From contig CM077595.1 in assembly GCA_039654915.1 (NCBI GenBank), positions 92,359,501 to 92,423,500 of the forward strand: 64,000 nucleotides of DNA, in the 5' to 3' direction. A program made the position numbers and the translations under genes. The notes below the pieces were generated by a model. It searched no databases and was not told the DNA's origin. It worked only from the letters and a program-made list of their open reading frames with translations. The stretch's first letter is position 1, and every line of letters starts with the position of its first letter. Below, piece after piece: positions 25,360-34,818 of this stretch. Origin of the DNA: Aquilaria yunnanensis (Eukaryota; Streptophyta; Magnoliopsida; Malvales; Thymelaeaceae).

Positions 25360-25597
25360 AGTCACAATTACTGTACATACAGTTTGTTATATTTGGAAAA
25401 GTTTGCATTTTCTTTTGACAGATGTACACGCTCCCCTAAGTGTAATCGACACGTTATCCCTTTTCATCACTATAAATGCGTGTTCTTCCTTCTGATTAAG
25501 CAGCGGATAAGATACCCCGTGACTTCTAAATTCAGTTATTCCAGTCTCCTACGATAACTGATTCATTTCCCTCTTCTCTCAAATTCTTCTCTCATTA
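25360..25597 (+). promoter_or_regulatory. Putative internal promoter and leader of CRP2
   Basis: A CAGTCACAATTACTGTACAT element (25360-25379) is followed by a TATA box TATAAAT (25471-25477) in the context CATCACTATAAATGCG. A start about 30 bp further down would give a leader of roughly 95 nt to the CRP2 ATG. The element recurs in front of LOG. No comparable TATA box was found in front of CRP1. Confidence 0.5.
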
Positions 25598-26146
25598 ATG
25601 GATTCTACTCTTTCTGCACTGCGAAAATACTTTCCTTCCCTTCCAATAAAAGTCCTTAAAAAGATCTACCTGGCTAGATGTGAAAGAATCAGAGTTTTTA
25701 CACGCAAAGGCATTCCCGATAATGTGCAGTGGATAATTGAAGCTAAGGTCCGTTTGGCGGGTGAAGTTCCAGATGCATTTATGCCCCGCATGCCCGGTTT
25801 AGGTAAAAGCCGTTATGCCAAAAGGCGAAGAGCAAAGAGACTAGGCGTGTGTTATAAATGTGGGCGATGGAATTGTATTACTAAATGTCGCTCTTTAGGA
25901 TACATCTCCATAAATCGTGAAGATAAAAGAAAATTCATTAAGAATGGCCTGCGTAAGGAATCTCTGGAAGATATTCGAGAGGTTCTTGAAGCGCATTCTT
26001 GCGGAATAGTGCAATTTGAGGTTGTTGGATTATGGATAATTTTCCAAAAAGAACAAGATCGTTACAGTCTTGGGAATCTGACTCTAAACGACCCTGTTTG
26101 CCAGTTTGTGAGAAAGCTAGATGAGATGCAAATCACCGATTCATAG
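25598..26146 (+). CDS. CRP2: second copy of the basic zinc-finger protein
   Basis: An intact 182-aa frame, ATG to TAG, aligning with CRP1 end to end without gaps. I count 55 differences, so about 70% identity. All four Cys of the cluster (85, 88, 93, 97), the basic stretch (75-81, KRRRAKR) and blocks such as IEAKVRLAGE, KCGRW, TKCRSLG and NLTLNDP are kept; many changes are conservative (I/V, L/I, D/E, K/R). Neither copy has a stop or frameshift despite this divergence, which suggests both stayed under protein-level selection through many retrotransposition rounds. The same family reservations apply as for CRP1. Confidence 0.62.
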   Translation: MDSTLSALRKYFPSLPIKVLKKIYLARCERIRVFTRKGIPDNVQWIIEAKVRLAGEVPDAFMPRMPGLGKSRYAKRRRAKRLGVCYKCGRWNCITKCRSLGYISINREDKRKFIKNGLRKESLEDIREVLEAHSCGIVQFEVVGLWIIFQKEQDRYSLGNLTLNDPVCQFVRKLDEMQITDS

Positions 26147-26198
26147 AAAGCATTAAAGCCATTACTGGACGCAAAGCCATTGGAAGACGAGGATCAAA

Positions 26199-26565
26199 GT
26201 CACGATTACTGTACATGCTAGCTGTCGCTTTTGAAATTATCCTCCCAATAATGTACCAACTCCTGACATGAGATACAGTTATGATTACTGTATATAGCTG
26301 CCACTTTTTAAAATTTTCCTTCTCTTCCAACAATCACGTACCTACTCCTGACGTAAGTTACAGTAGTGACTACTGTACATGCTAGCAGCTATTTTGAAAA
26401 TTTTCCTCCTCTTTTAATGATAGTGTACCCATACCTGACCAAAGTCATACTCGTGACTACTGTGAATAGCTGGCAATAATGTATCCATTCTTGAAAATAA
26501 AATTATTGCCTTATCTCTTCATCTCTATAAATATATCCTCTTTTCTCACAAGGGTAAGGATAGGA
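26199..26565 (+). promoter_or_regulatory. Repeated enhancer-like modules and TATA box upstream of LOG
   Basis: Four imperfect direct repeats of about 80-87 bp, each starting near GA(T/C)TACTGTA (26204, 26283, 26368, 26455). Three of the units end in a CCTGAC-(T)(A/G)AG-like block; one of these contains TGACGTAAG (26349-26357), the as-1/TGA-factor core known from plant and caulimovirus promoters. A TATA box TATAAATA is at 26526-26533. Transcription from it would start about 26556-26560 and leave only a very short leader before the ATG at 26566. Confidence 0.55.
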
Positions 26566-27195
26566 ATGGAGAAAACCCCAACTCGTAAATCCCGAAGTAT
26601 TTGTGTATTTTCTGGGGCTTTTCCTGGAAAAGATGAAGAGTATTTAAAAGCAGCCAACCATTTGGGAAGAGTATTAGCTGAGCGAAAAATACATTTAGTT
26701 TATGGAGGAGGTAATGTCGGATTAATGGGAGCTGTAGCATCAGCAGCATCTTTAGGAGGAAGCCAGGTTCTGGGTATTATCCCTGCATCTCTGAAATCGG
26801 TTTCTGGGGGCACAATTGGAGAAGAGCTAGTGGTTAAAAATCTGCAAGAGCGTTTGTTACAAATGCTTTTTAATGCTGATGCTTTTATCGCTCTACCAGG
26901 TGGCTTTGGCACATTAGGAGAAGTCTTCCAAATCGCTTCCATGGCCCAACTTAATTTGCATCAAAAACCCATTGGGCTGTTAAATGTTAACTATTTCTTC
27001 GCAGGTCTATTATCTTTTATGAATCGTGCTGTGAAGCAGAAGTTTATCCCTGAGGTGGCACGACGAATCATAATATCCGCAACAACTGCTGAAGAATTGC
27101 TAGATAAAATGGAAGCTTTTGTTCCTGAACCAGATCCAGCAATGATCCAAATAGACTGGACACGACAGTCTTTCCCGACCAGTTCACTCCCATAA
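26566..27195 (+). CDS. LOG-type cytokinin riboside 5'-monophosphate phosphoribohydrolase, retrotransposon cargo
   Basis: An intact intronless 209-aa frame (ATG 26566; an upstream in-frame ATG at 26479 would add 29 residues but lies before the TATA box). LOG enzymes release active cytokinin bases from their riboside monophosphates. Family marks: ICVFSGAFPGK (12-22), YGGGNVGLMG (46-55), LPGGFGTLGE (110-119) matching PGGxGTxxE with Glu119, and Arg96 in the place of the catalytic Arg just before NADAFIALPGG. The usual MHxRK before it is replaced by LQERL. The middle segment (residues 72-95) differs from ordinary plant LOGs as I know them. Plant LOG genes normally have several introns, so an intronless copy within an LTR element fits capture of a processed transcript or a non-plant source. 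Confidence 0.85.
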   Translation: MEKTPTRKSRSICVFSGAFPGKDEEYLKAANHLGRVLAERKIHLVYGGGNVGLMGAVASAASLGGSQVLGIIPASLKSVSGGTIGEELVVKNLQERLLQMLFNADAFIALPGGFGTLGEVFQIASMAQLNLHQKPIGLLNVNYFFAGLLSFMNRAVKQKFIPEVARRIIISATTAEELLDKMEAFVPEPDPAMIQIDWTRQSFPTSSLP

Positions 27196-27713
27196 TTGTC
27201 CTTTACCCGGCCTGTTGAAGCATTGTGGAAGAAGAAGCGATCTGATCCGTTTTTCTTGTCCTTTAGTTTTATTATCAGCATTTTCTTTCGCGTTTCAGTT
27301 TTTCCTTTCAGGGAATTTCTTTTTTTTTTATAATATAGTTTCGTCCAGGCTGATATTAAAACCATAGGACAATGCCTTTAGGTTGGAATGGCTGAGTAAA
27401 GAGTAATTTTTGTTACTCTTGAGACGCATCCTATTAGGTCTACTAGGCATAACATTTTGGGGTAGTTAAGCTTTAACCTTATTCGGATGACATATCTCAC
27501 AAGGGAATCTATATTTACTGAAGAAAATATTAGATGAACCTTGAATATTGATTCCAAACATCCGTTCCATTTACATAATTTGTCAGTGTTATTGTCATCA
27601 TCAAGATTCACTCATCTTATCGAAGTTTAAATTTTTGCACTCACCTATTATGAAAATTCACACTTTCGAAGAAAATTATTTCAATTTCAATTGCTTTCAT
27701 ATAAATTTCGCTC
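27196..27713. other. LOG 3' flank
   Basis: AT-rich sequence after the LOG stop with no supported gene. The hairpin theme of the following arrays begins at its right edge. Confidence 0.6.
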
Positions 27714-28646
27714 GAGGTCCTAAGGAAAGCTCCTTAGCCTCAAAATCAATTTTCATCATCGAGGTTTTAAGGATGAAACCTTTGCCTCGAAAATAATCAA
27801 TTTTCATCAATCCGGGGTTTTAAGGATGGAACCTTTGCCTCGAGATCAATCAATCAATCCGAGGTTTTAAGGATAGAACCTTTGCCTCGAGATCAATCAA
27901 TCAATCCGAGGTTTTAAGGATAGAACCTTTGCCTCGAGATCAATCAATCAATCCGGGGTTTTAAGGATGGAACCTTTGCCTCGAGATCAATCAATCAATC
28001 CGAGGTTTTAAGGATAGAACCTTTGCCTCGAGATCAATCAATCAATCCGGGGTTTTAAGGATGGAACCTTTGCCTCGAGATCAATTATCAATCCGAGGTT
28101 TTAAGGATGGAACCTTTGCCTCGACATCAATCAATCAATTCGAGGTTTTAAGGATGGAACCTTTGCCTCGAGATCAATCAATCAATCCGAGGTTTTAAGG
28201 ATAGAACCTTTGCCTCGAGATCAATCAATCAATCCGGGGTTTTAAGGATGGAACCTTTGCCTCGAGATCAATCAATCAATCCGAGGTTTTAAGGATAGAA
28301 CCTTTGCCTCGAGATCAATCAATCAATCCGGGGTTTTAAGGATGGAACCTTTGCCTCGAGATCAACCAATCAATTCGAGGTTTTAAGGATGGAACCTTTG
28401 CCTCGAGATCAATCAATCAATCCGAGGTTTTAAGGATAGAACCTTTGCCTCGAGATCAATTATCAATCCGAGGTTTTAAGGATGGAACCTTTGCCTCGAC
28501 ATCAATCAATCAATCCAAGGTTTTAAGGATGGAACCTTTGCCTCGACATCAATCAATCAATTCGAGGTTTTAAGGATGGAACCTTTGCCTCGAAATCAAT
28601 CAATCAATCCGAGGTTTTAAGGATGGAACCTTTGCCTCGAGAACAA
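27714..28646. repeat. Hairpin tandem array B: 47-bp units, 19 copies
   Basis: Opened by an inverted repeat GAGGTCCTAAGGA-AAGC-TCCTTAGCCTC (27714-27741). There follow 19 occurrences of GGTTTTAAGGAT(A/G)GAACCTT (first at about 27763), mostly at a 47-bp period with the spacer GATCAATCAATCAATCC. Within a unit CGAGG pairs with CCTCG and AAGG with CCTT. Units with CCGAGG/ATAG and CCGGGG/ATGG often alternate, a higher-order 94-bp repeat. Confidence 0.93.
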
Positions 28647-28649
28647 TCA

Positions 28650-29145
28650 ATCATCAATTTTTCTTAAACGATAAGAGAGTTCTTATCGTAGAGGTTCTAA
28701 GGTAGGGCCCTTAACCTCAAACTTGCAACGATAGGAGAGTTCCTATCGTTGAGGTTCTAAGGAGAGTTCCTTAAACCTCAAACAATCAATCATCAATTTT
28801 TCTTCAAATGATAAGAGAGTTCTTATCGCAGAGGTTCTAAGGTAGGGCCCTTAACCTCAAACTTGCAACGATAGGAGAGTTCCTATCGTCAAGGTTCTAA
28901 GGAGAGTTCCTTAAACCTCAAACAATCAATCATCAATTTTTCTTAAACGATAAGAGAGTTCTTATCGTAGAGGTTCTAAGGTAGGGCCCTTAACCTCAAA
29001 CTTTCAATGATAGGAGAGTTCCTATCGTCGAGGTTCTAAGGAGAGTTCCTTAAACCTCAAACAATCAATCATCAATTTTTCTTAAACGATAAGAGAATTT
29101 TTATCGCAGAGGTTCTAAGGTATGGCCCTTAACCTCAAACTTTCA
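28650..29145. repeat. Hairpin tandem array C: about 140-bp units, four copies
   Basis: Each unit holds four inverted repeats in a row: ACGATAAGA-GAGT-TCTTATCGT, GAGGTTCTAAGG..CCTTAACCTC, CGATAGGA-GAGT-TCCTATCG and GAGGTTCTAAGGA..TCCTTAAACCTC. They are separated by AAC-AATCAATCATCAATTTTT spacers. Units start near 28665, 28804, 28946 and 29085. The fourth unit is transitional to array D. Confidence 0.9.
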
Positions 29146-30404
29146 ACGATAGAACCTTTCCTATCGTTAGAGGTTCTAAGGACCTTTCCTTAAACCTCAA
29201 ACAAACAATCAATCATTCAGTCCATCTTACAACGATAGAACCTTTCCTATCGTTAGAGGTTCTAAGGACCTTTCCTTAAACCTCAAACAAACAATCAATC
29301 ATTCAGTCCATCTTACAACGATAGAACCTTTCCTATCGTTAGAGGTTCTAAGGACCTTTCCTTAAACCTCAAACAAACAATCAATCATTCAGTCCATCTT
29401 ACAACGATAGAACCTTTCCTATCGTTAGAGGTTCTAAGGACCTTTCCTTAAACCTCAAACAAACAATCAATCATTCAGTCCATCTTACAACGATAGAACC
29501 TTTCCTATCGTTAGAGGTTCTAAGGACCTTTCCTTAACCTCAAAATCATCAATCAATCATTCAGTCCATCTTACAACGATAGAACCTTTCCTATCGTTAG
29601 AGGTTCTAAGGACCTTTCTTTAACCTCAAAATCATCAATCAATCATTCAGTCCATCTTACAACGATAGAACCTTTCCTATCGTTAGAGGTTCTAAGGACC
29701 TTTCCTTAACCTCAAACAAACAATCAATCATTCAGTCCATCTTACAACGATAGAACCTTTCCTATCGTTAGAGGTTCTAAGGACCTTTCCTTAAACCTCA
29801 AACAAACAATCAATCATTCAGTCCATCTTACAACGATAGAACCTTTCCTATCGTTAGAGGTTCTAAGGACCTTTCCTTAAACCTCAAACAAACAATCAAT
29901 CATTCAGTCCATCTTACAACGATAGAACCTTTCCTATCGTTAGAGGTTCTAAGGACCTTTCCTCAAACCTCAAACAAACAATCAATCATTCAGTCCATCT
30001 TACAACGATAGAACCTTTCCTATCGTTAGAGGTTCTAAGGACCTTTCCTTAAACCCCAAACAAACAATTAATCATTCAGTCCATCTTACAACGATAGAAC
30101 ATTTCCTATCGTTAGAGGTTCTAAGGACCTTTTCTTAACCTCAAACAAACAATCAATCATTCAGTCCATCTTACAACGATAGAACCTTTCCTATCGTTAG
30201 AGGTTCTAAGGACCTTTCCTTAAACCTCAAACAAACAATCAATCATTCAGTCCATCTTACAACGATAGAACCTTTCCTATCGTTAGAGGTTCTAAGGACC
30301 TTTCCTTAACCTCAAATAAACAAACAATCATTCAGTCCATCTTACAACGATAGAACCTTTCCTATCGTTAGAGGTTCTAAGGACCTTTCCTTAAACCTCA
30401 GAGT
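29146..30404. repeat. Hairpin tandem array D: 86-bp units, about 15 copies
   Basis: Units of 86 bp (starts at 29229, 29315 and so on to about 30344, a few shortened by 1-2 bp). Each has two stems, AACGATAG..CTATCGTT and GAGGTTCTAAGG..CCTTAAACCTC, both with loops containing ACCTTT, then the spacer CAAACAATCAATCATTCAGTCCATCTT. Copies are nearly identical. The array ends about 90 bp before the polypurine tract. Confidence 0.93.
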
Positions 30405-30492
30405 TTAGACGGCGAGAAGGTTTTCAATGCCTAGCTAAGCTGGACGAAATTTGGTAACTAACTTTGCATACATCATGTCCCATGAAGCATGC

Positions 30493-30505
30493 AAAGGGGG
30501 GCAGC
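30493..30505 (+). other. Polypurine tract of the cargo retrotransposon
   Basis: AAAGGGGGGCAG directly precedes the 3' LTR start (TGTTGACACCC at 30506), the site of plus-strand DNA priming. Confidence 0.85.
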
Positions 30506-30715
30506 TGTTGACACCCAATTTCGTCCGGCTTAAAAATAAAAAAAAATTAATTAATTAAATTAAAAATTAAAACTAAAAAAAAAAAAAATTATTGAATTAC
30601 TTAATTAATTGATTACTTAATTAAAAAATAATAATAGTAATAATGGCAATATTATTTTAGGGGCATTCTTTTTTAGTTTGTATGTTAGAAAAAAAGGGGG
30701 GGGAAGAAGAAGAAA

Positions 30716-30746
<31 letters not shown>

Positions 30747-33700
30747 TAAATCTAAATTAATTAAAATTAAAAATTATTAATTAATTAATTAATTAAAAAT
30801 AAAAAGAAGAAAAAAACAAAAAAATAATAATAAAAAATGGGGAGGGTGGCCGACAGAGGCTCCCCCTCCCCTTATCCCTTATCTTCTCTTGCTTTTTTTT
30901 TTAATCGGGCTCTCCTCCCTTATCTCTTACGCTTTCTAATCTCCTCTGGGCGTCTCCTCTCTCAGACAGCTAGCCTTCCCATCTCTCTCTACTCCCCGAA
31001 AACGCGAACTCTCTCTCTCTCCTTTGCTCTCCTCTCTCCTTCTCCCTCTCTGTTTCTCCTTCTCTCTCTCTCTTCTCGCGAACTCTCTCTCTCTCCTTCT
31101 CTCTCCTCTCTCCTTCTCCCTCTCTGTTTCTCCCCCTCTCTCTCTCACTGAGCCGGCTCCTCCTCCTGCCCTCGCCCTTCGTCAGCCGCGCGCCTCCACG
31201 CTCCTCTGCTCCAGCCGCTCGCCACCAGCCTCGCAGCCGCCTGTCTCCTCCCCGTCGTCTCCTGCCTTTGCTGCCGTCGCCGCCTCCTCCTCGCCCTCCA
31301 CGCTGCGTCACCTATCCCTGCTGGCCGCGTCCCTCCGCCGTGATCCCCCGCGTTGCATCGCTCCAGCTCCCTCCGCCTTGCTCCCACCGTTTACGGCTCC
31401 ACCGCGTCACCCACCAGGTGCCCATCCGCCGTGACATAGCCGTCCCTCCTCTACCGTGCTCGCGCCTCGCGCTCTGCCTAGCCCACTCTGCTGCCGCCCT
31501 CGCCGTTCACCTCCTCCCCTGATGCGCCCCTTTGCTCGCCCGACCGCTCCGCCACGCCCAGCCCAGCCTCCCCTGCTGCTGTGACGCGTTTCTCGTTTTG
31601 ACCAAGTCAAAACTTTAAAAATTTTGGGTAAACCCTTGTTTACTCCTTGATCTTCCTTATTTTATCCATCCAAGTCACTAACGTTGTTTTCTTTGCAGAT
31701 TAAGCATGGACAGCAAGTCTTTTTGTTTATATTTATTGTTTGTCCTTTCTTTGTTTATCCTTTGGTTTGTTTCGATCCTCTAATAATCGGAATTATTTTT
31801 ATATGGTTTTAATGCCTGACCGGAATGCTATCAGCATTGATATAAATAAAAAAAATATATATCTCTCTTTATAAACTTGAGTGATTTAGAATAATAAAAT
31901 AAATAAATAATTATATTGCTGTAAAACATACATACTTGTGTAGTAAAATGGACCATCTACACGCCTACGCTGCTGTCCATGGACTGATATACGAGCTAGA
32001 TTACAATGAGGTAAAAAGGTACAAGTGTCTCAACCCGTGAGTTTGCTGTTAGTTCTATTAATCCGTGGACTTTGAAATTGCACCATAAATTATGTGTTTT
32101 GTTGCTGGACAAACCATTTTTTTTATTTTTTATTTTTTTTATTTATGGTAATATCCCTATGAGTCTAGTTTACACAGAATTTTATATGATTTGATTTTAA
32201 GTTGTGGTTGAATTTATATGCATTTTTACTGAACTCCATTGAATATGGAATAGGCACCAGTAGGCTTGTCTTTGTTGCTTGTTATAAAATCTATGATAAA
32301 TTGTATGCTCTGTATCTAGGGATGTCATTTCTTGTGCTAATAGCCATTTGTGTCTAGTCTATTTCTATTTTTACAAAAACGTAAATTGGATGTTTCTTTT
32401 ATTTTATATAATCATTGAAATGGAGACTAGTTTGTCTCACAATTGGTTCTTTAAGTTTAACAGGAGTCCTTGATTTTGAAATTTATAGTAATTTGTGTGT
32501 TGCATGTTTGAATTTGGTGAATTTAATAAATGTTCATATGGATGTCTAGTGTCAGTACCAGTTCTTCACGGACTTCCATTTTCACTTATAAATGATTTTT
32601 TATCTAATTTCTGGAGCAAAGAGTACTTATCTGTGATTCTACCTGAAGTCTTATCTGATGGGCTAACTTGCATATTTTTTTTCTTTCTTCTTATAATTTA
32701 TGTGCTGTCAACCACAAGTTGATATTGCTAAGTTACGTATATATATAGTTTTATATAATGGTTTGGATAACTCGATGTTTTTTATATAGATTTGTGAATG
32801 AAGATAGGTCGATTTGAAATTCTGGGCAACAGATATGCAACTGGAAGGTTTATCTCCCACTTCGGTTCTGATACTATGGTCTTACTGGTGTAATGTATAT
32901 GTTGTAGATCTACTTATGCCTTTTGATATAGTCTGCTAATTCTATTTTTCTGAATGCTTAGTATTGACACCCAATTAATCAGCTCCTTTTGGGTATAACT
33001 TCATCTTAGTTATCCAACTTTCTATTTTGTTCCTATGAGCCATTAACTATTTCTTTTTGGTTGGAGATCAGTCCCTGACAGCAGATTTATTTCTTTGTTC
33101 TCTTTTTGTTTTCTTTCTTTCTTTGATTATTTAACCATGTATTAGATTTAATCGTTAAATTCACTTAAAGATGTAATTTAGGATATTTATTTATTTATTT
33201 TCTAGAATAGTTAAATTTTAATTCTTGTAATGTATTTAATCTGTATCAAATTATTGGTTAAACAATATTTAAATTTTTTTTGAAAATCCATCCTAAGATG
33301 GATATTAAATTCCAAATTCGGGTGGTCCGATAGGATCTATGGTTTGGAAATATAAAAATTTCAAGTAATAAAATTACAAAATCCATGTCCAGATGATTCG
33401 ATTAGAATCCATGGCTTGGATATTAAAAATACAATAAAATTAAATAACGAAATTAAAATTGCAAACTAGTAAATCATATCCATGTTCAAATGATTCGGTT
33501 AGAATCCATGGCTTGGATATTAAAATTCCGTGTCCAAATGACTCGGCAGAGTCCATGGTTCGGAATCAAAATCTTCCGTGTCCAAATGACTCGGCAGAGT
33601 CCATGGTTCGGAAGTATAAAATTTCATACAAATTAATTAATTTAAAAAAAATCCACATTTCGACTAATCCAGTTAAAATTTCTAATTTTGAAAATTAACT

Positions 33701-33892
33701 GAAAATTATTTAAAAGCAAAGTAAAACAAAATTAAAATCAACTAAGGTGCCAATTTTTGGGCGTTTTAACAAAGTTGTTTTAACGTAACCGTACTCCCGA
33801 TCCCCGAACTCTCGCAGACCATATTTTAGGTATCCAATCGACCTAAGAAAAACAGATTGGTGGCGACTCCCGAAAACCCGCACGTTGCCACA
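30506..33892 (+). repeat. 3' LTR of the cargo retrotransposon
   Basis: A direct copy of 16367-19753 with an offset of 14,139 throughout. The stretches I compared and all the parallel reading frames are identical. It is followed by the target duplication GTGAA (33893-33897). Confidence 0.95.
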
Positions 33893-34778
33893 GTGAAATT
33901 TACAAAAAGCCTCCCTATATTTGCCCCAACCTACACTTGCCCCCATCCATAGCAAAACTTACAGTTTTTCCTATCAAACTGTCACATTTGTAAGCTTGTT
34001 TGATATGCTAGTGGACCAAATGATCTAATAGACCAACAATATTTTCAATTTCTACAAATTAACCATAATATTCATCTGATGCCACCTACAATCCATTTTC
34101 CCTAAATGTATGACATATTTCTAATAATTTTTTCATTCCTTAATAATTTTCATATTTATAAATTTACTATTAATTTGTAAATCTATAATATAATTTCATG
34201 TTTATAAACTAAGTTTAATATTAATTTTACTTTTTAATATCTTATTCAATTTTAATTAATTCAAATAGAGAAGTCTCATTTTTCAGGACAAATATATTTT
34301 AACTAATTTGATGCTCTATTATCACTAATTTGATAGATTTCTTACCTAAACATCTTTGATATGAACTAAACAATGATATAGCGTTGAGTTGGTTGTATGA
34401 GTGAAAGTATATGAGGTTTTAATTGGTAGTTGGTGACAAATAAGGGAAGTACAATGTGAACTAATCAACTTAATTAGTGATACTAGTAATTGTAACAAAT
34501 TTTGAAAAAAAAAAAACAAAAAATCTTGCTTCCATAAATTTGTCTTCCACTATATGGATTTATTATTAGTTTTATTCAATATTATTCCAATTAATCAATC
34601 AATAATCAATCTTGCTTTCATATATTTATCTTCCATTATGTGGATTTATTATTAGTTTTATTTAATATTATTCCAATTAATCAATCAATAATCAATCTTG
34701 CTTCCATATATTTACCTTCCACTGCATGGATTTATTATTAGTTTTATTCAATATTATTCTAATTAATCAATCAATAAT

Positions 34779-34818
<40 letters not shown>

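Larger units (their letters stand above)
24672..26220 (+). repeat. 838-bp tandem segmental duplication holding CRP1 and CRP2
   Basis: The two CRP genes are 838 bp apart start to start, and the similarity reaches outside the coding frames. Upstream, GCGGATA-G-TAC-CCGTGACT precedes each gene by about 90 bp; downstream, each stop is followed by related sequence with ATTACTGGACG-AAA-CCA and later ATTACTGTACAT. So a whole transcription unit was duplicated, not only the ORF. Confidence 0.8.
16367..33892 (+). mobile_element. 17.5-kb LTR retrotransposon carrying two CRP-like genes and a LOG gene
   Basis: Two 3,387-bp direct LTRs (offset 14,139) start TGTTGACACCC and end GTTGCCACA. They are flanked by the 5-bp target duplication GTGAA (16362-16366 and 33893-33897). 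A polypurine tract AAAGGGGGGCAG sits just before the 3' LTR, which sets plus orientation. The 10.75-kb interior has a gag relic but no protease, reverse transcriptase, RNase H or integrase, so the element must move with proteins supplied in trans. It holds two zinc-finger CRP-like genes, a LOG gene and several tandem-repeat arrays, the last made of hairpin units. The gag relic (GHSTEN..LKLKVQQLV) points to Ty3/gypsy ancestry. I found no LTR-LTR difference, so the insertion is recent. Confidence 0.95.

Noticed and set aside
24760..26146. A genomic integration of an actual RNA virus
   Set aside because: Only one protein type is virus-like; no replicase, movement or coat sequences are visible, and the genes sit inside well-defined LTR boundaries. 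A captured gene is the better reading.
26479..26565. N-terminal extension of LOG from the upstream ATG (29 residues)
   Set aside because: It starts before the TATA box, has no LOG homology and would read through the promoter-like stretch; the ATG at 26566 fits family length and spacing.
27714..30404. Regularly spaced repeats resembling a CRISPR array
   Set aside because: Repeats and spacers are both near-constant, there are no unique spacers or cas genes, and the array is inside a plant retrotransposon. It is a tandem hairpin satellite.
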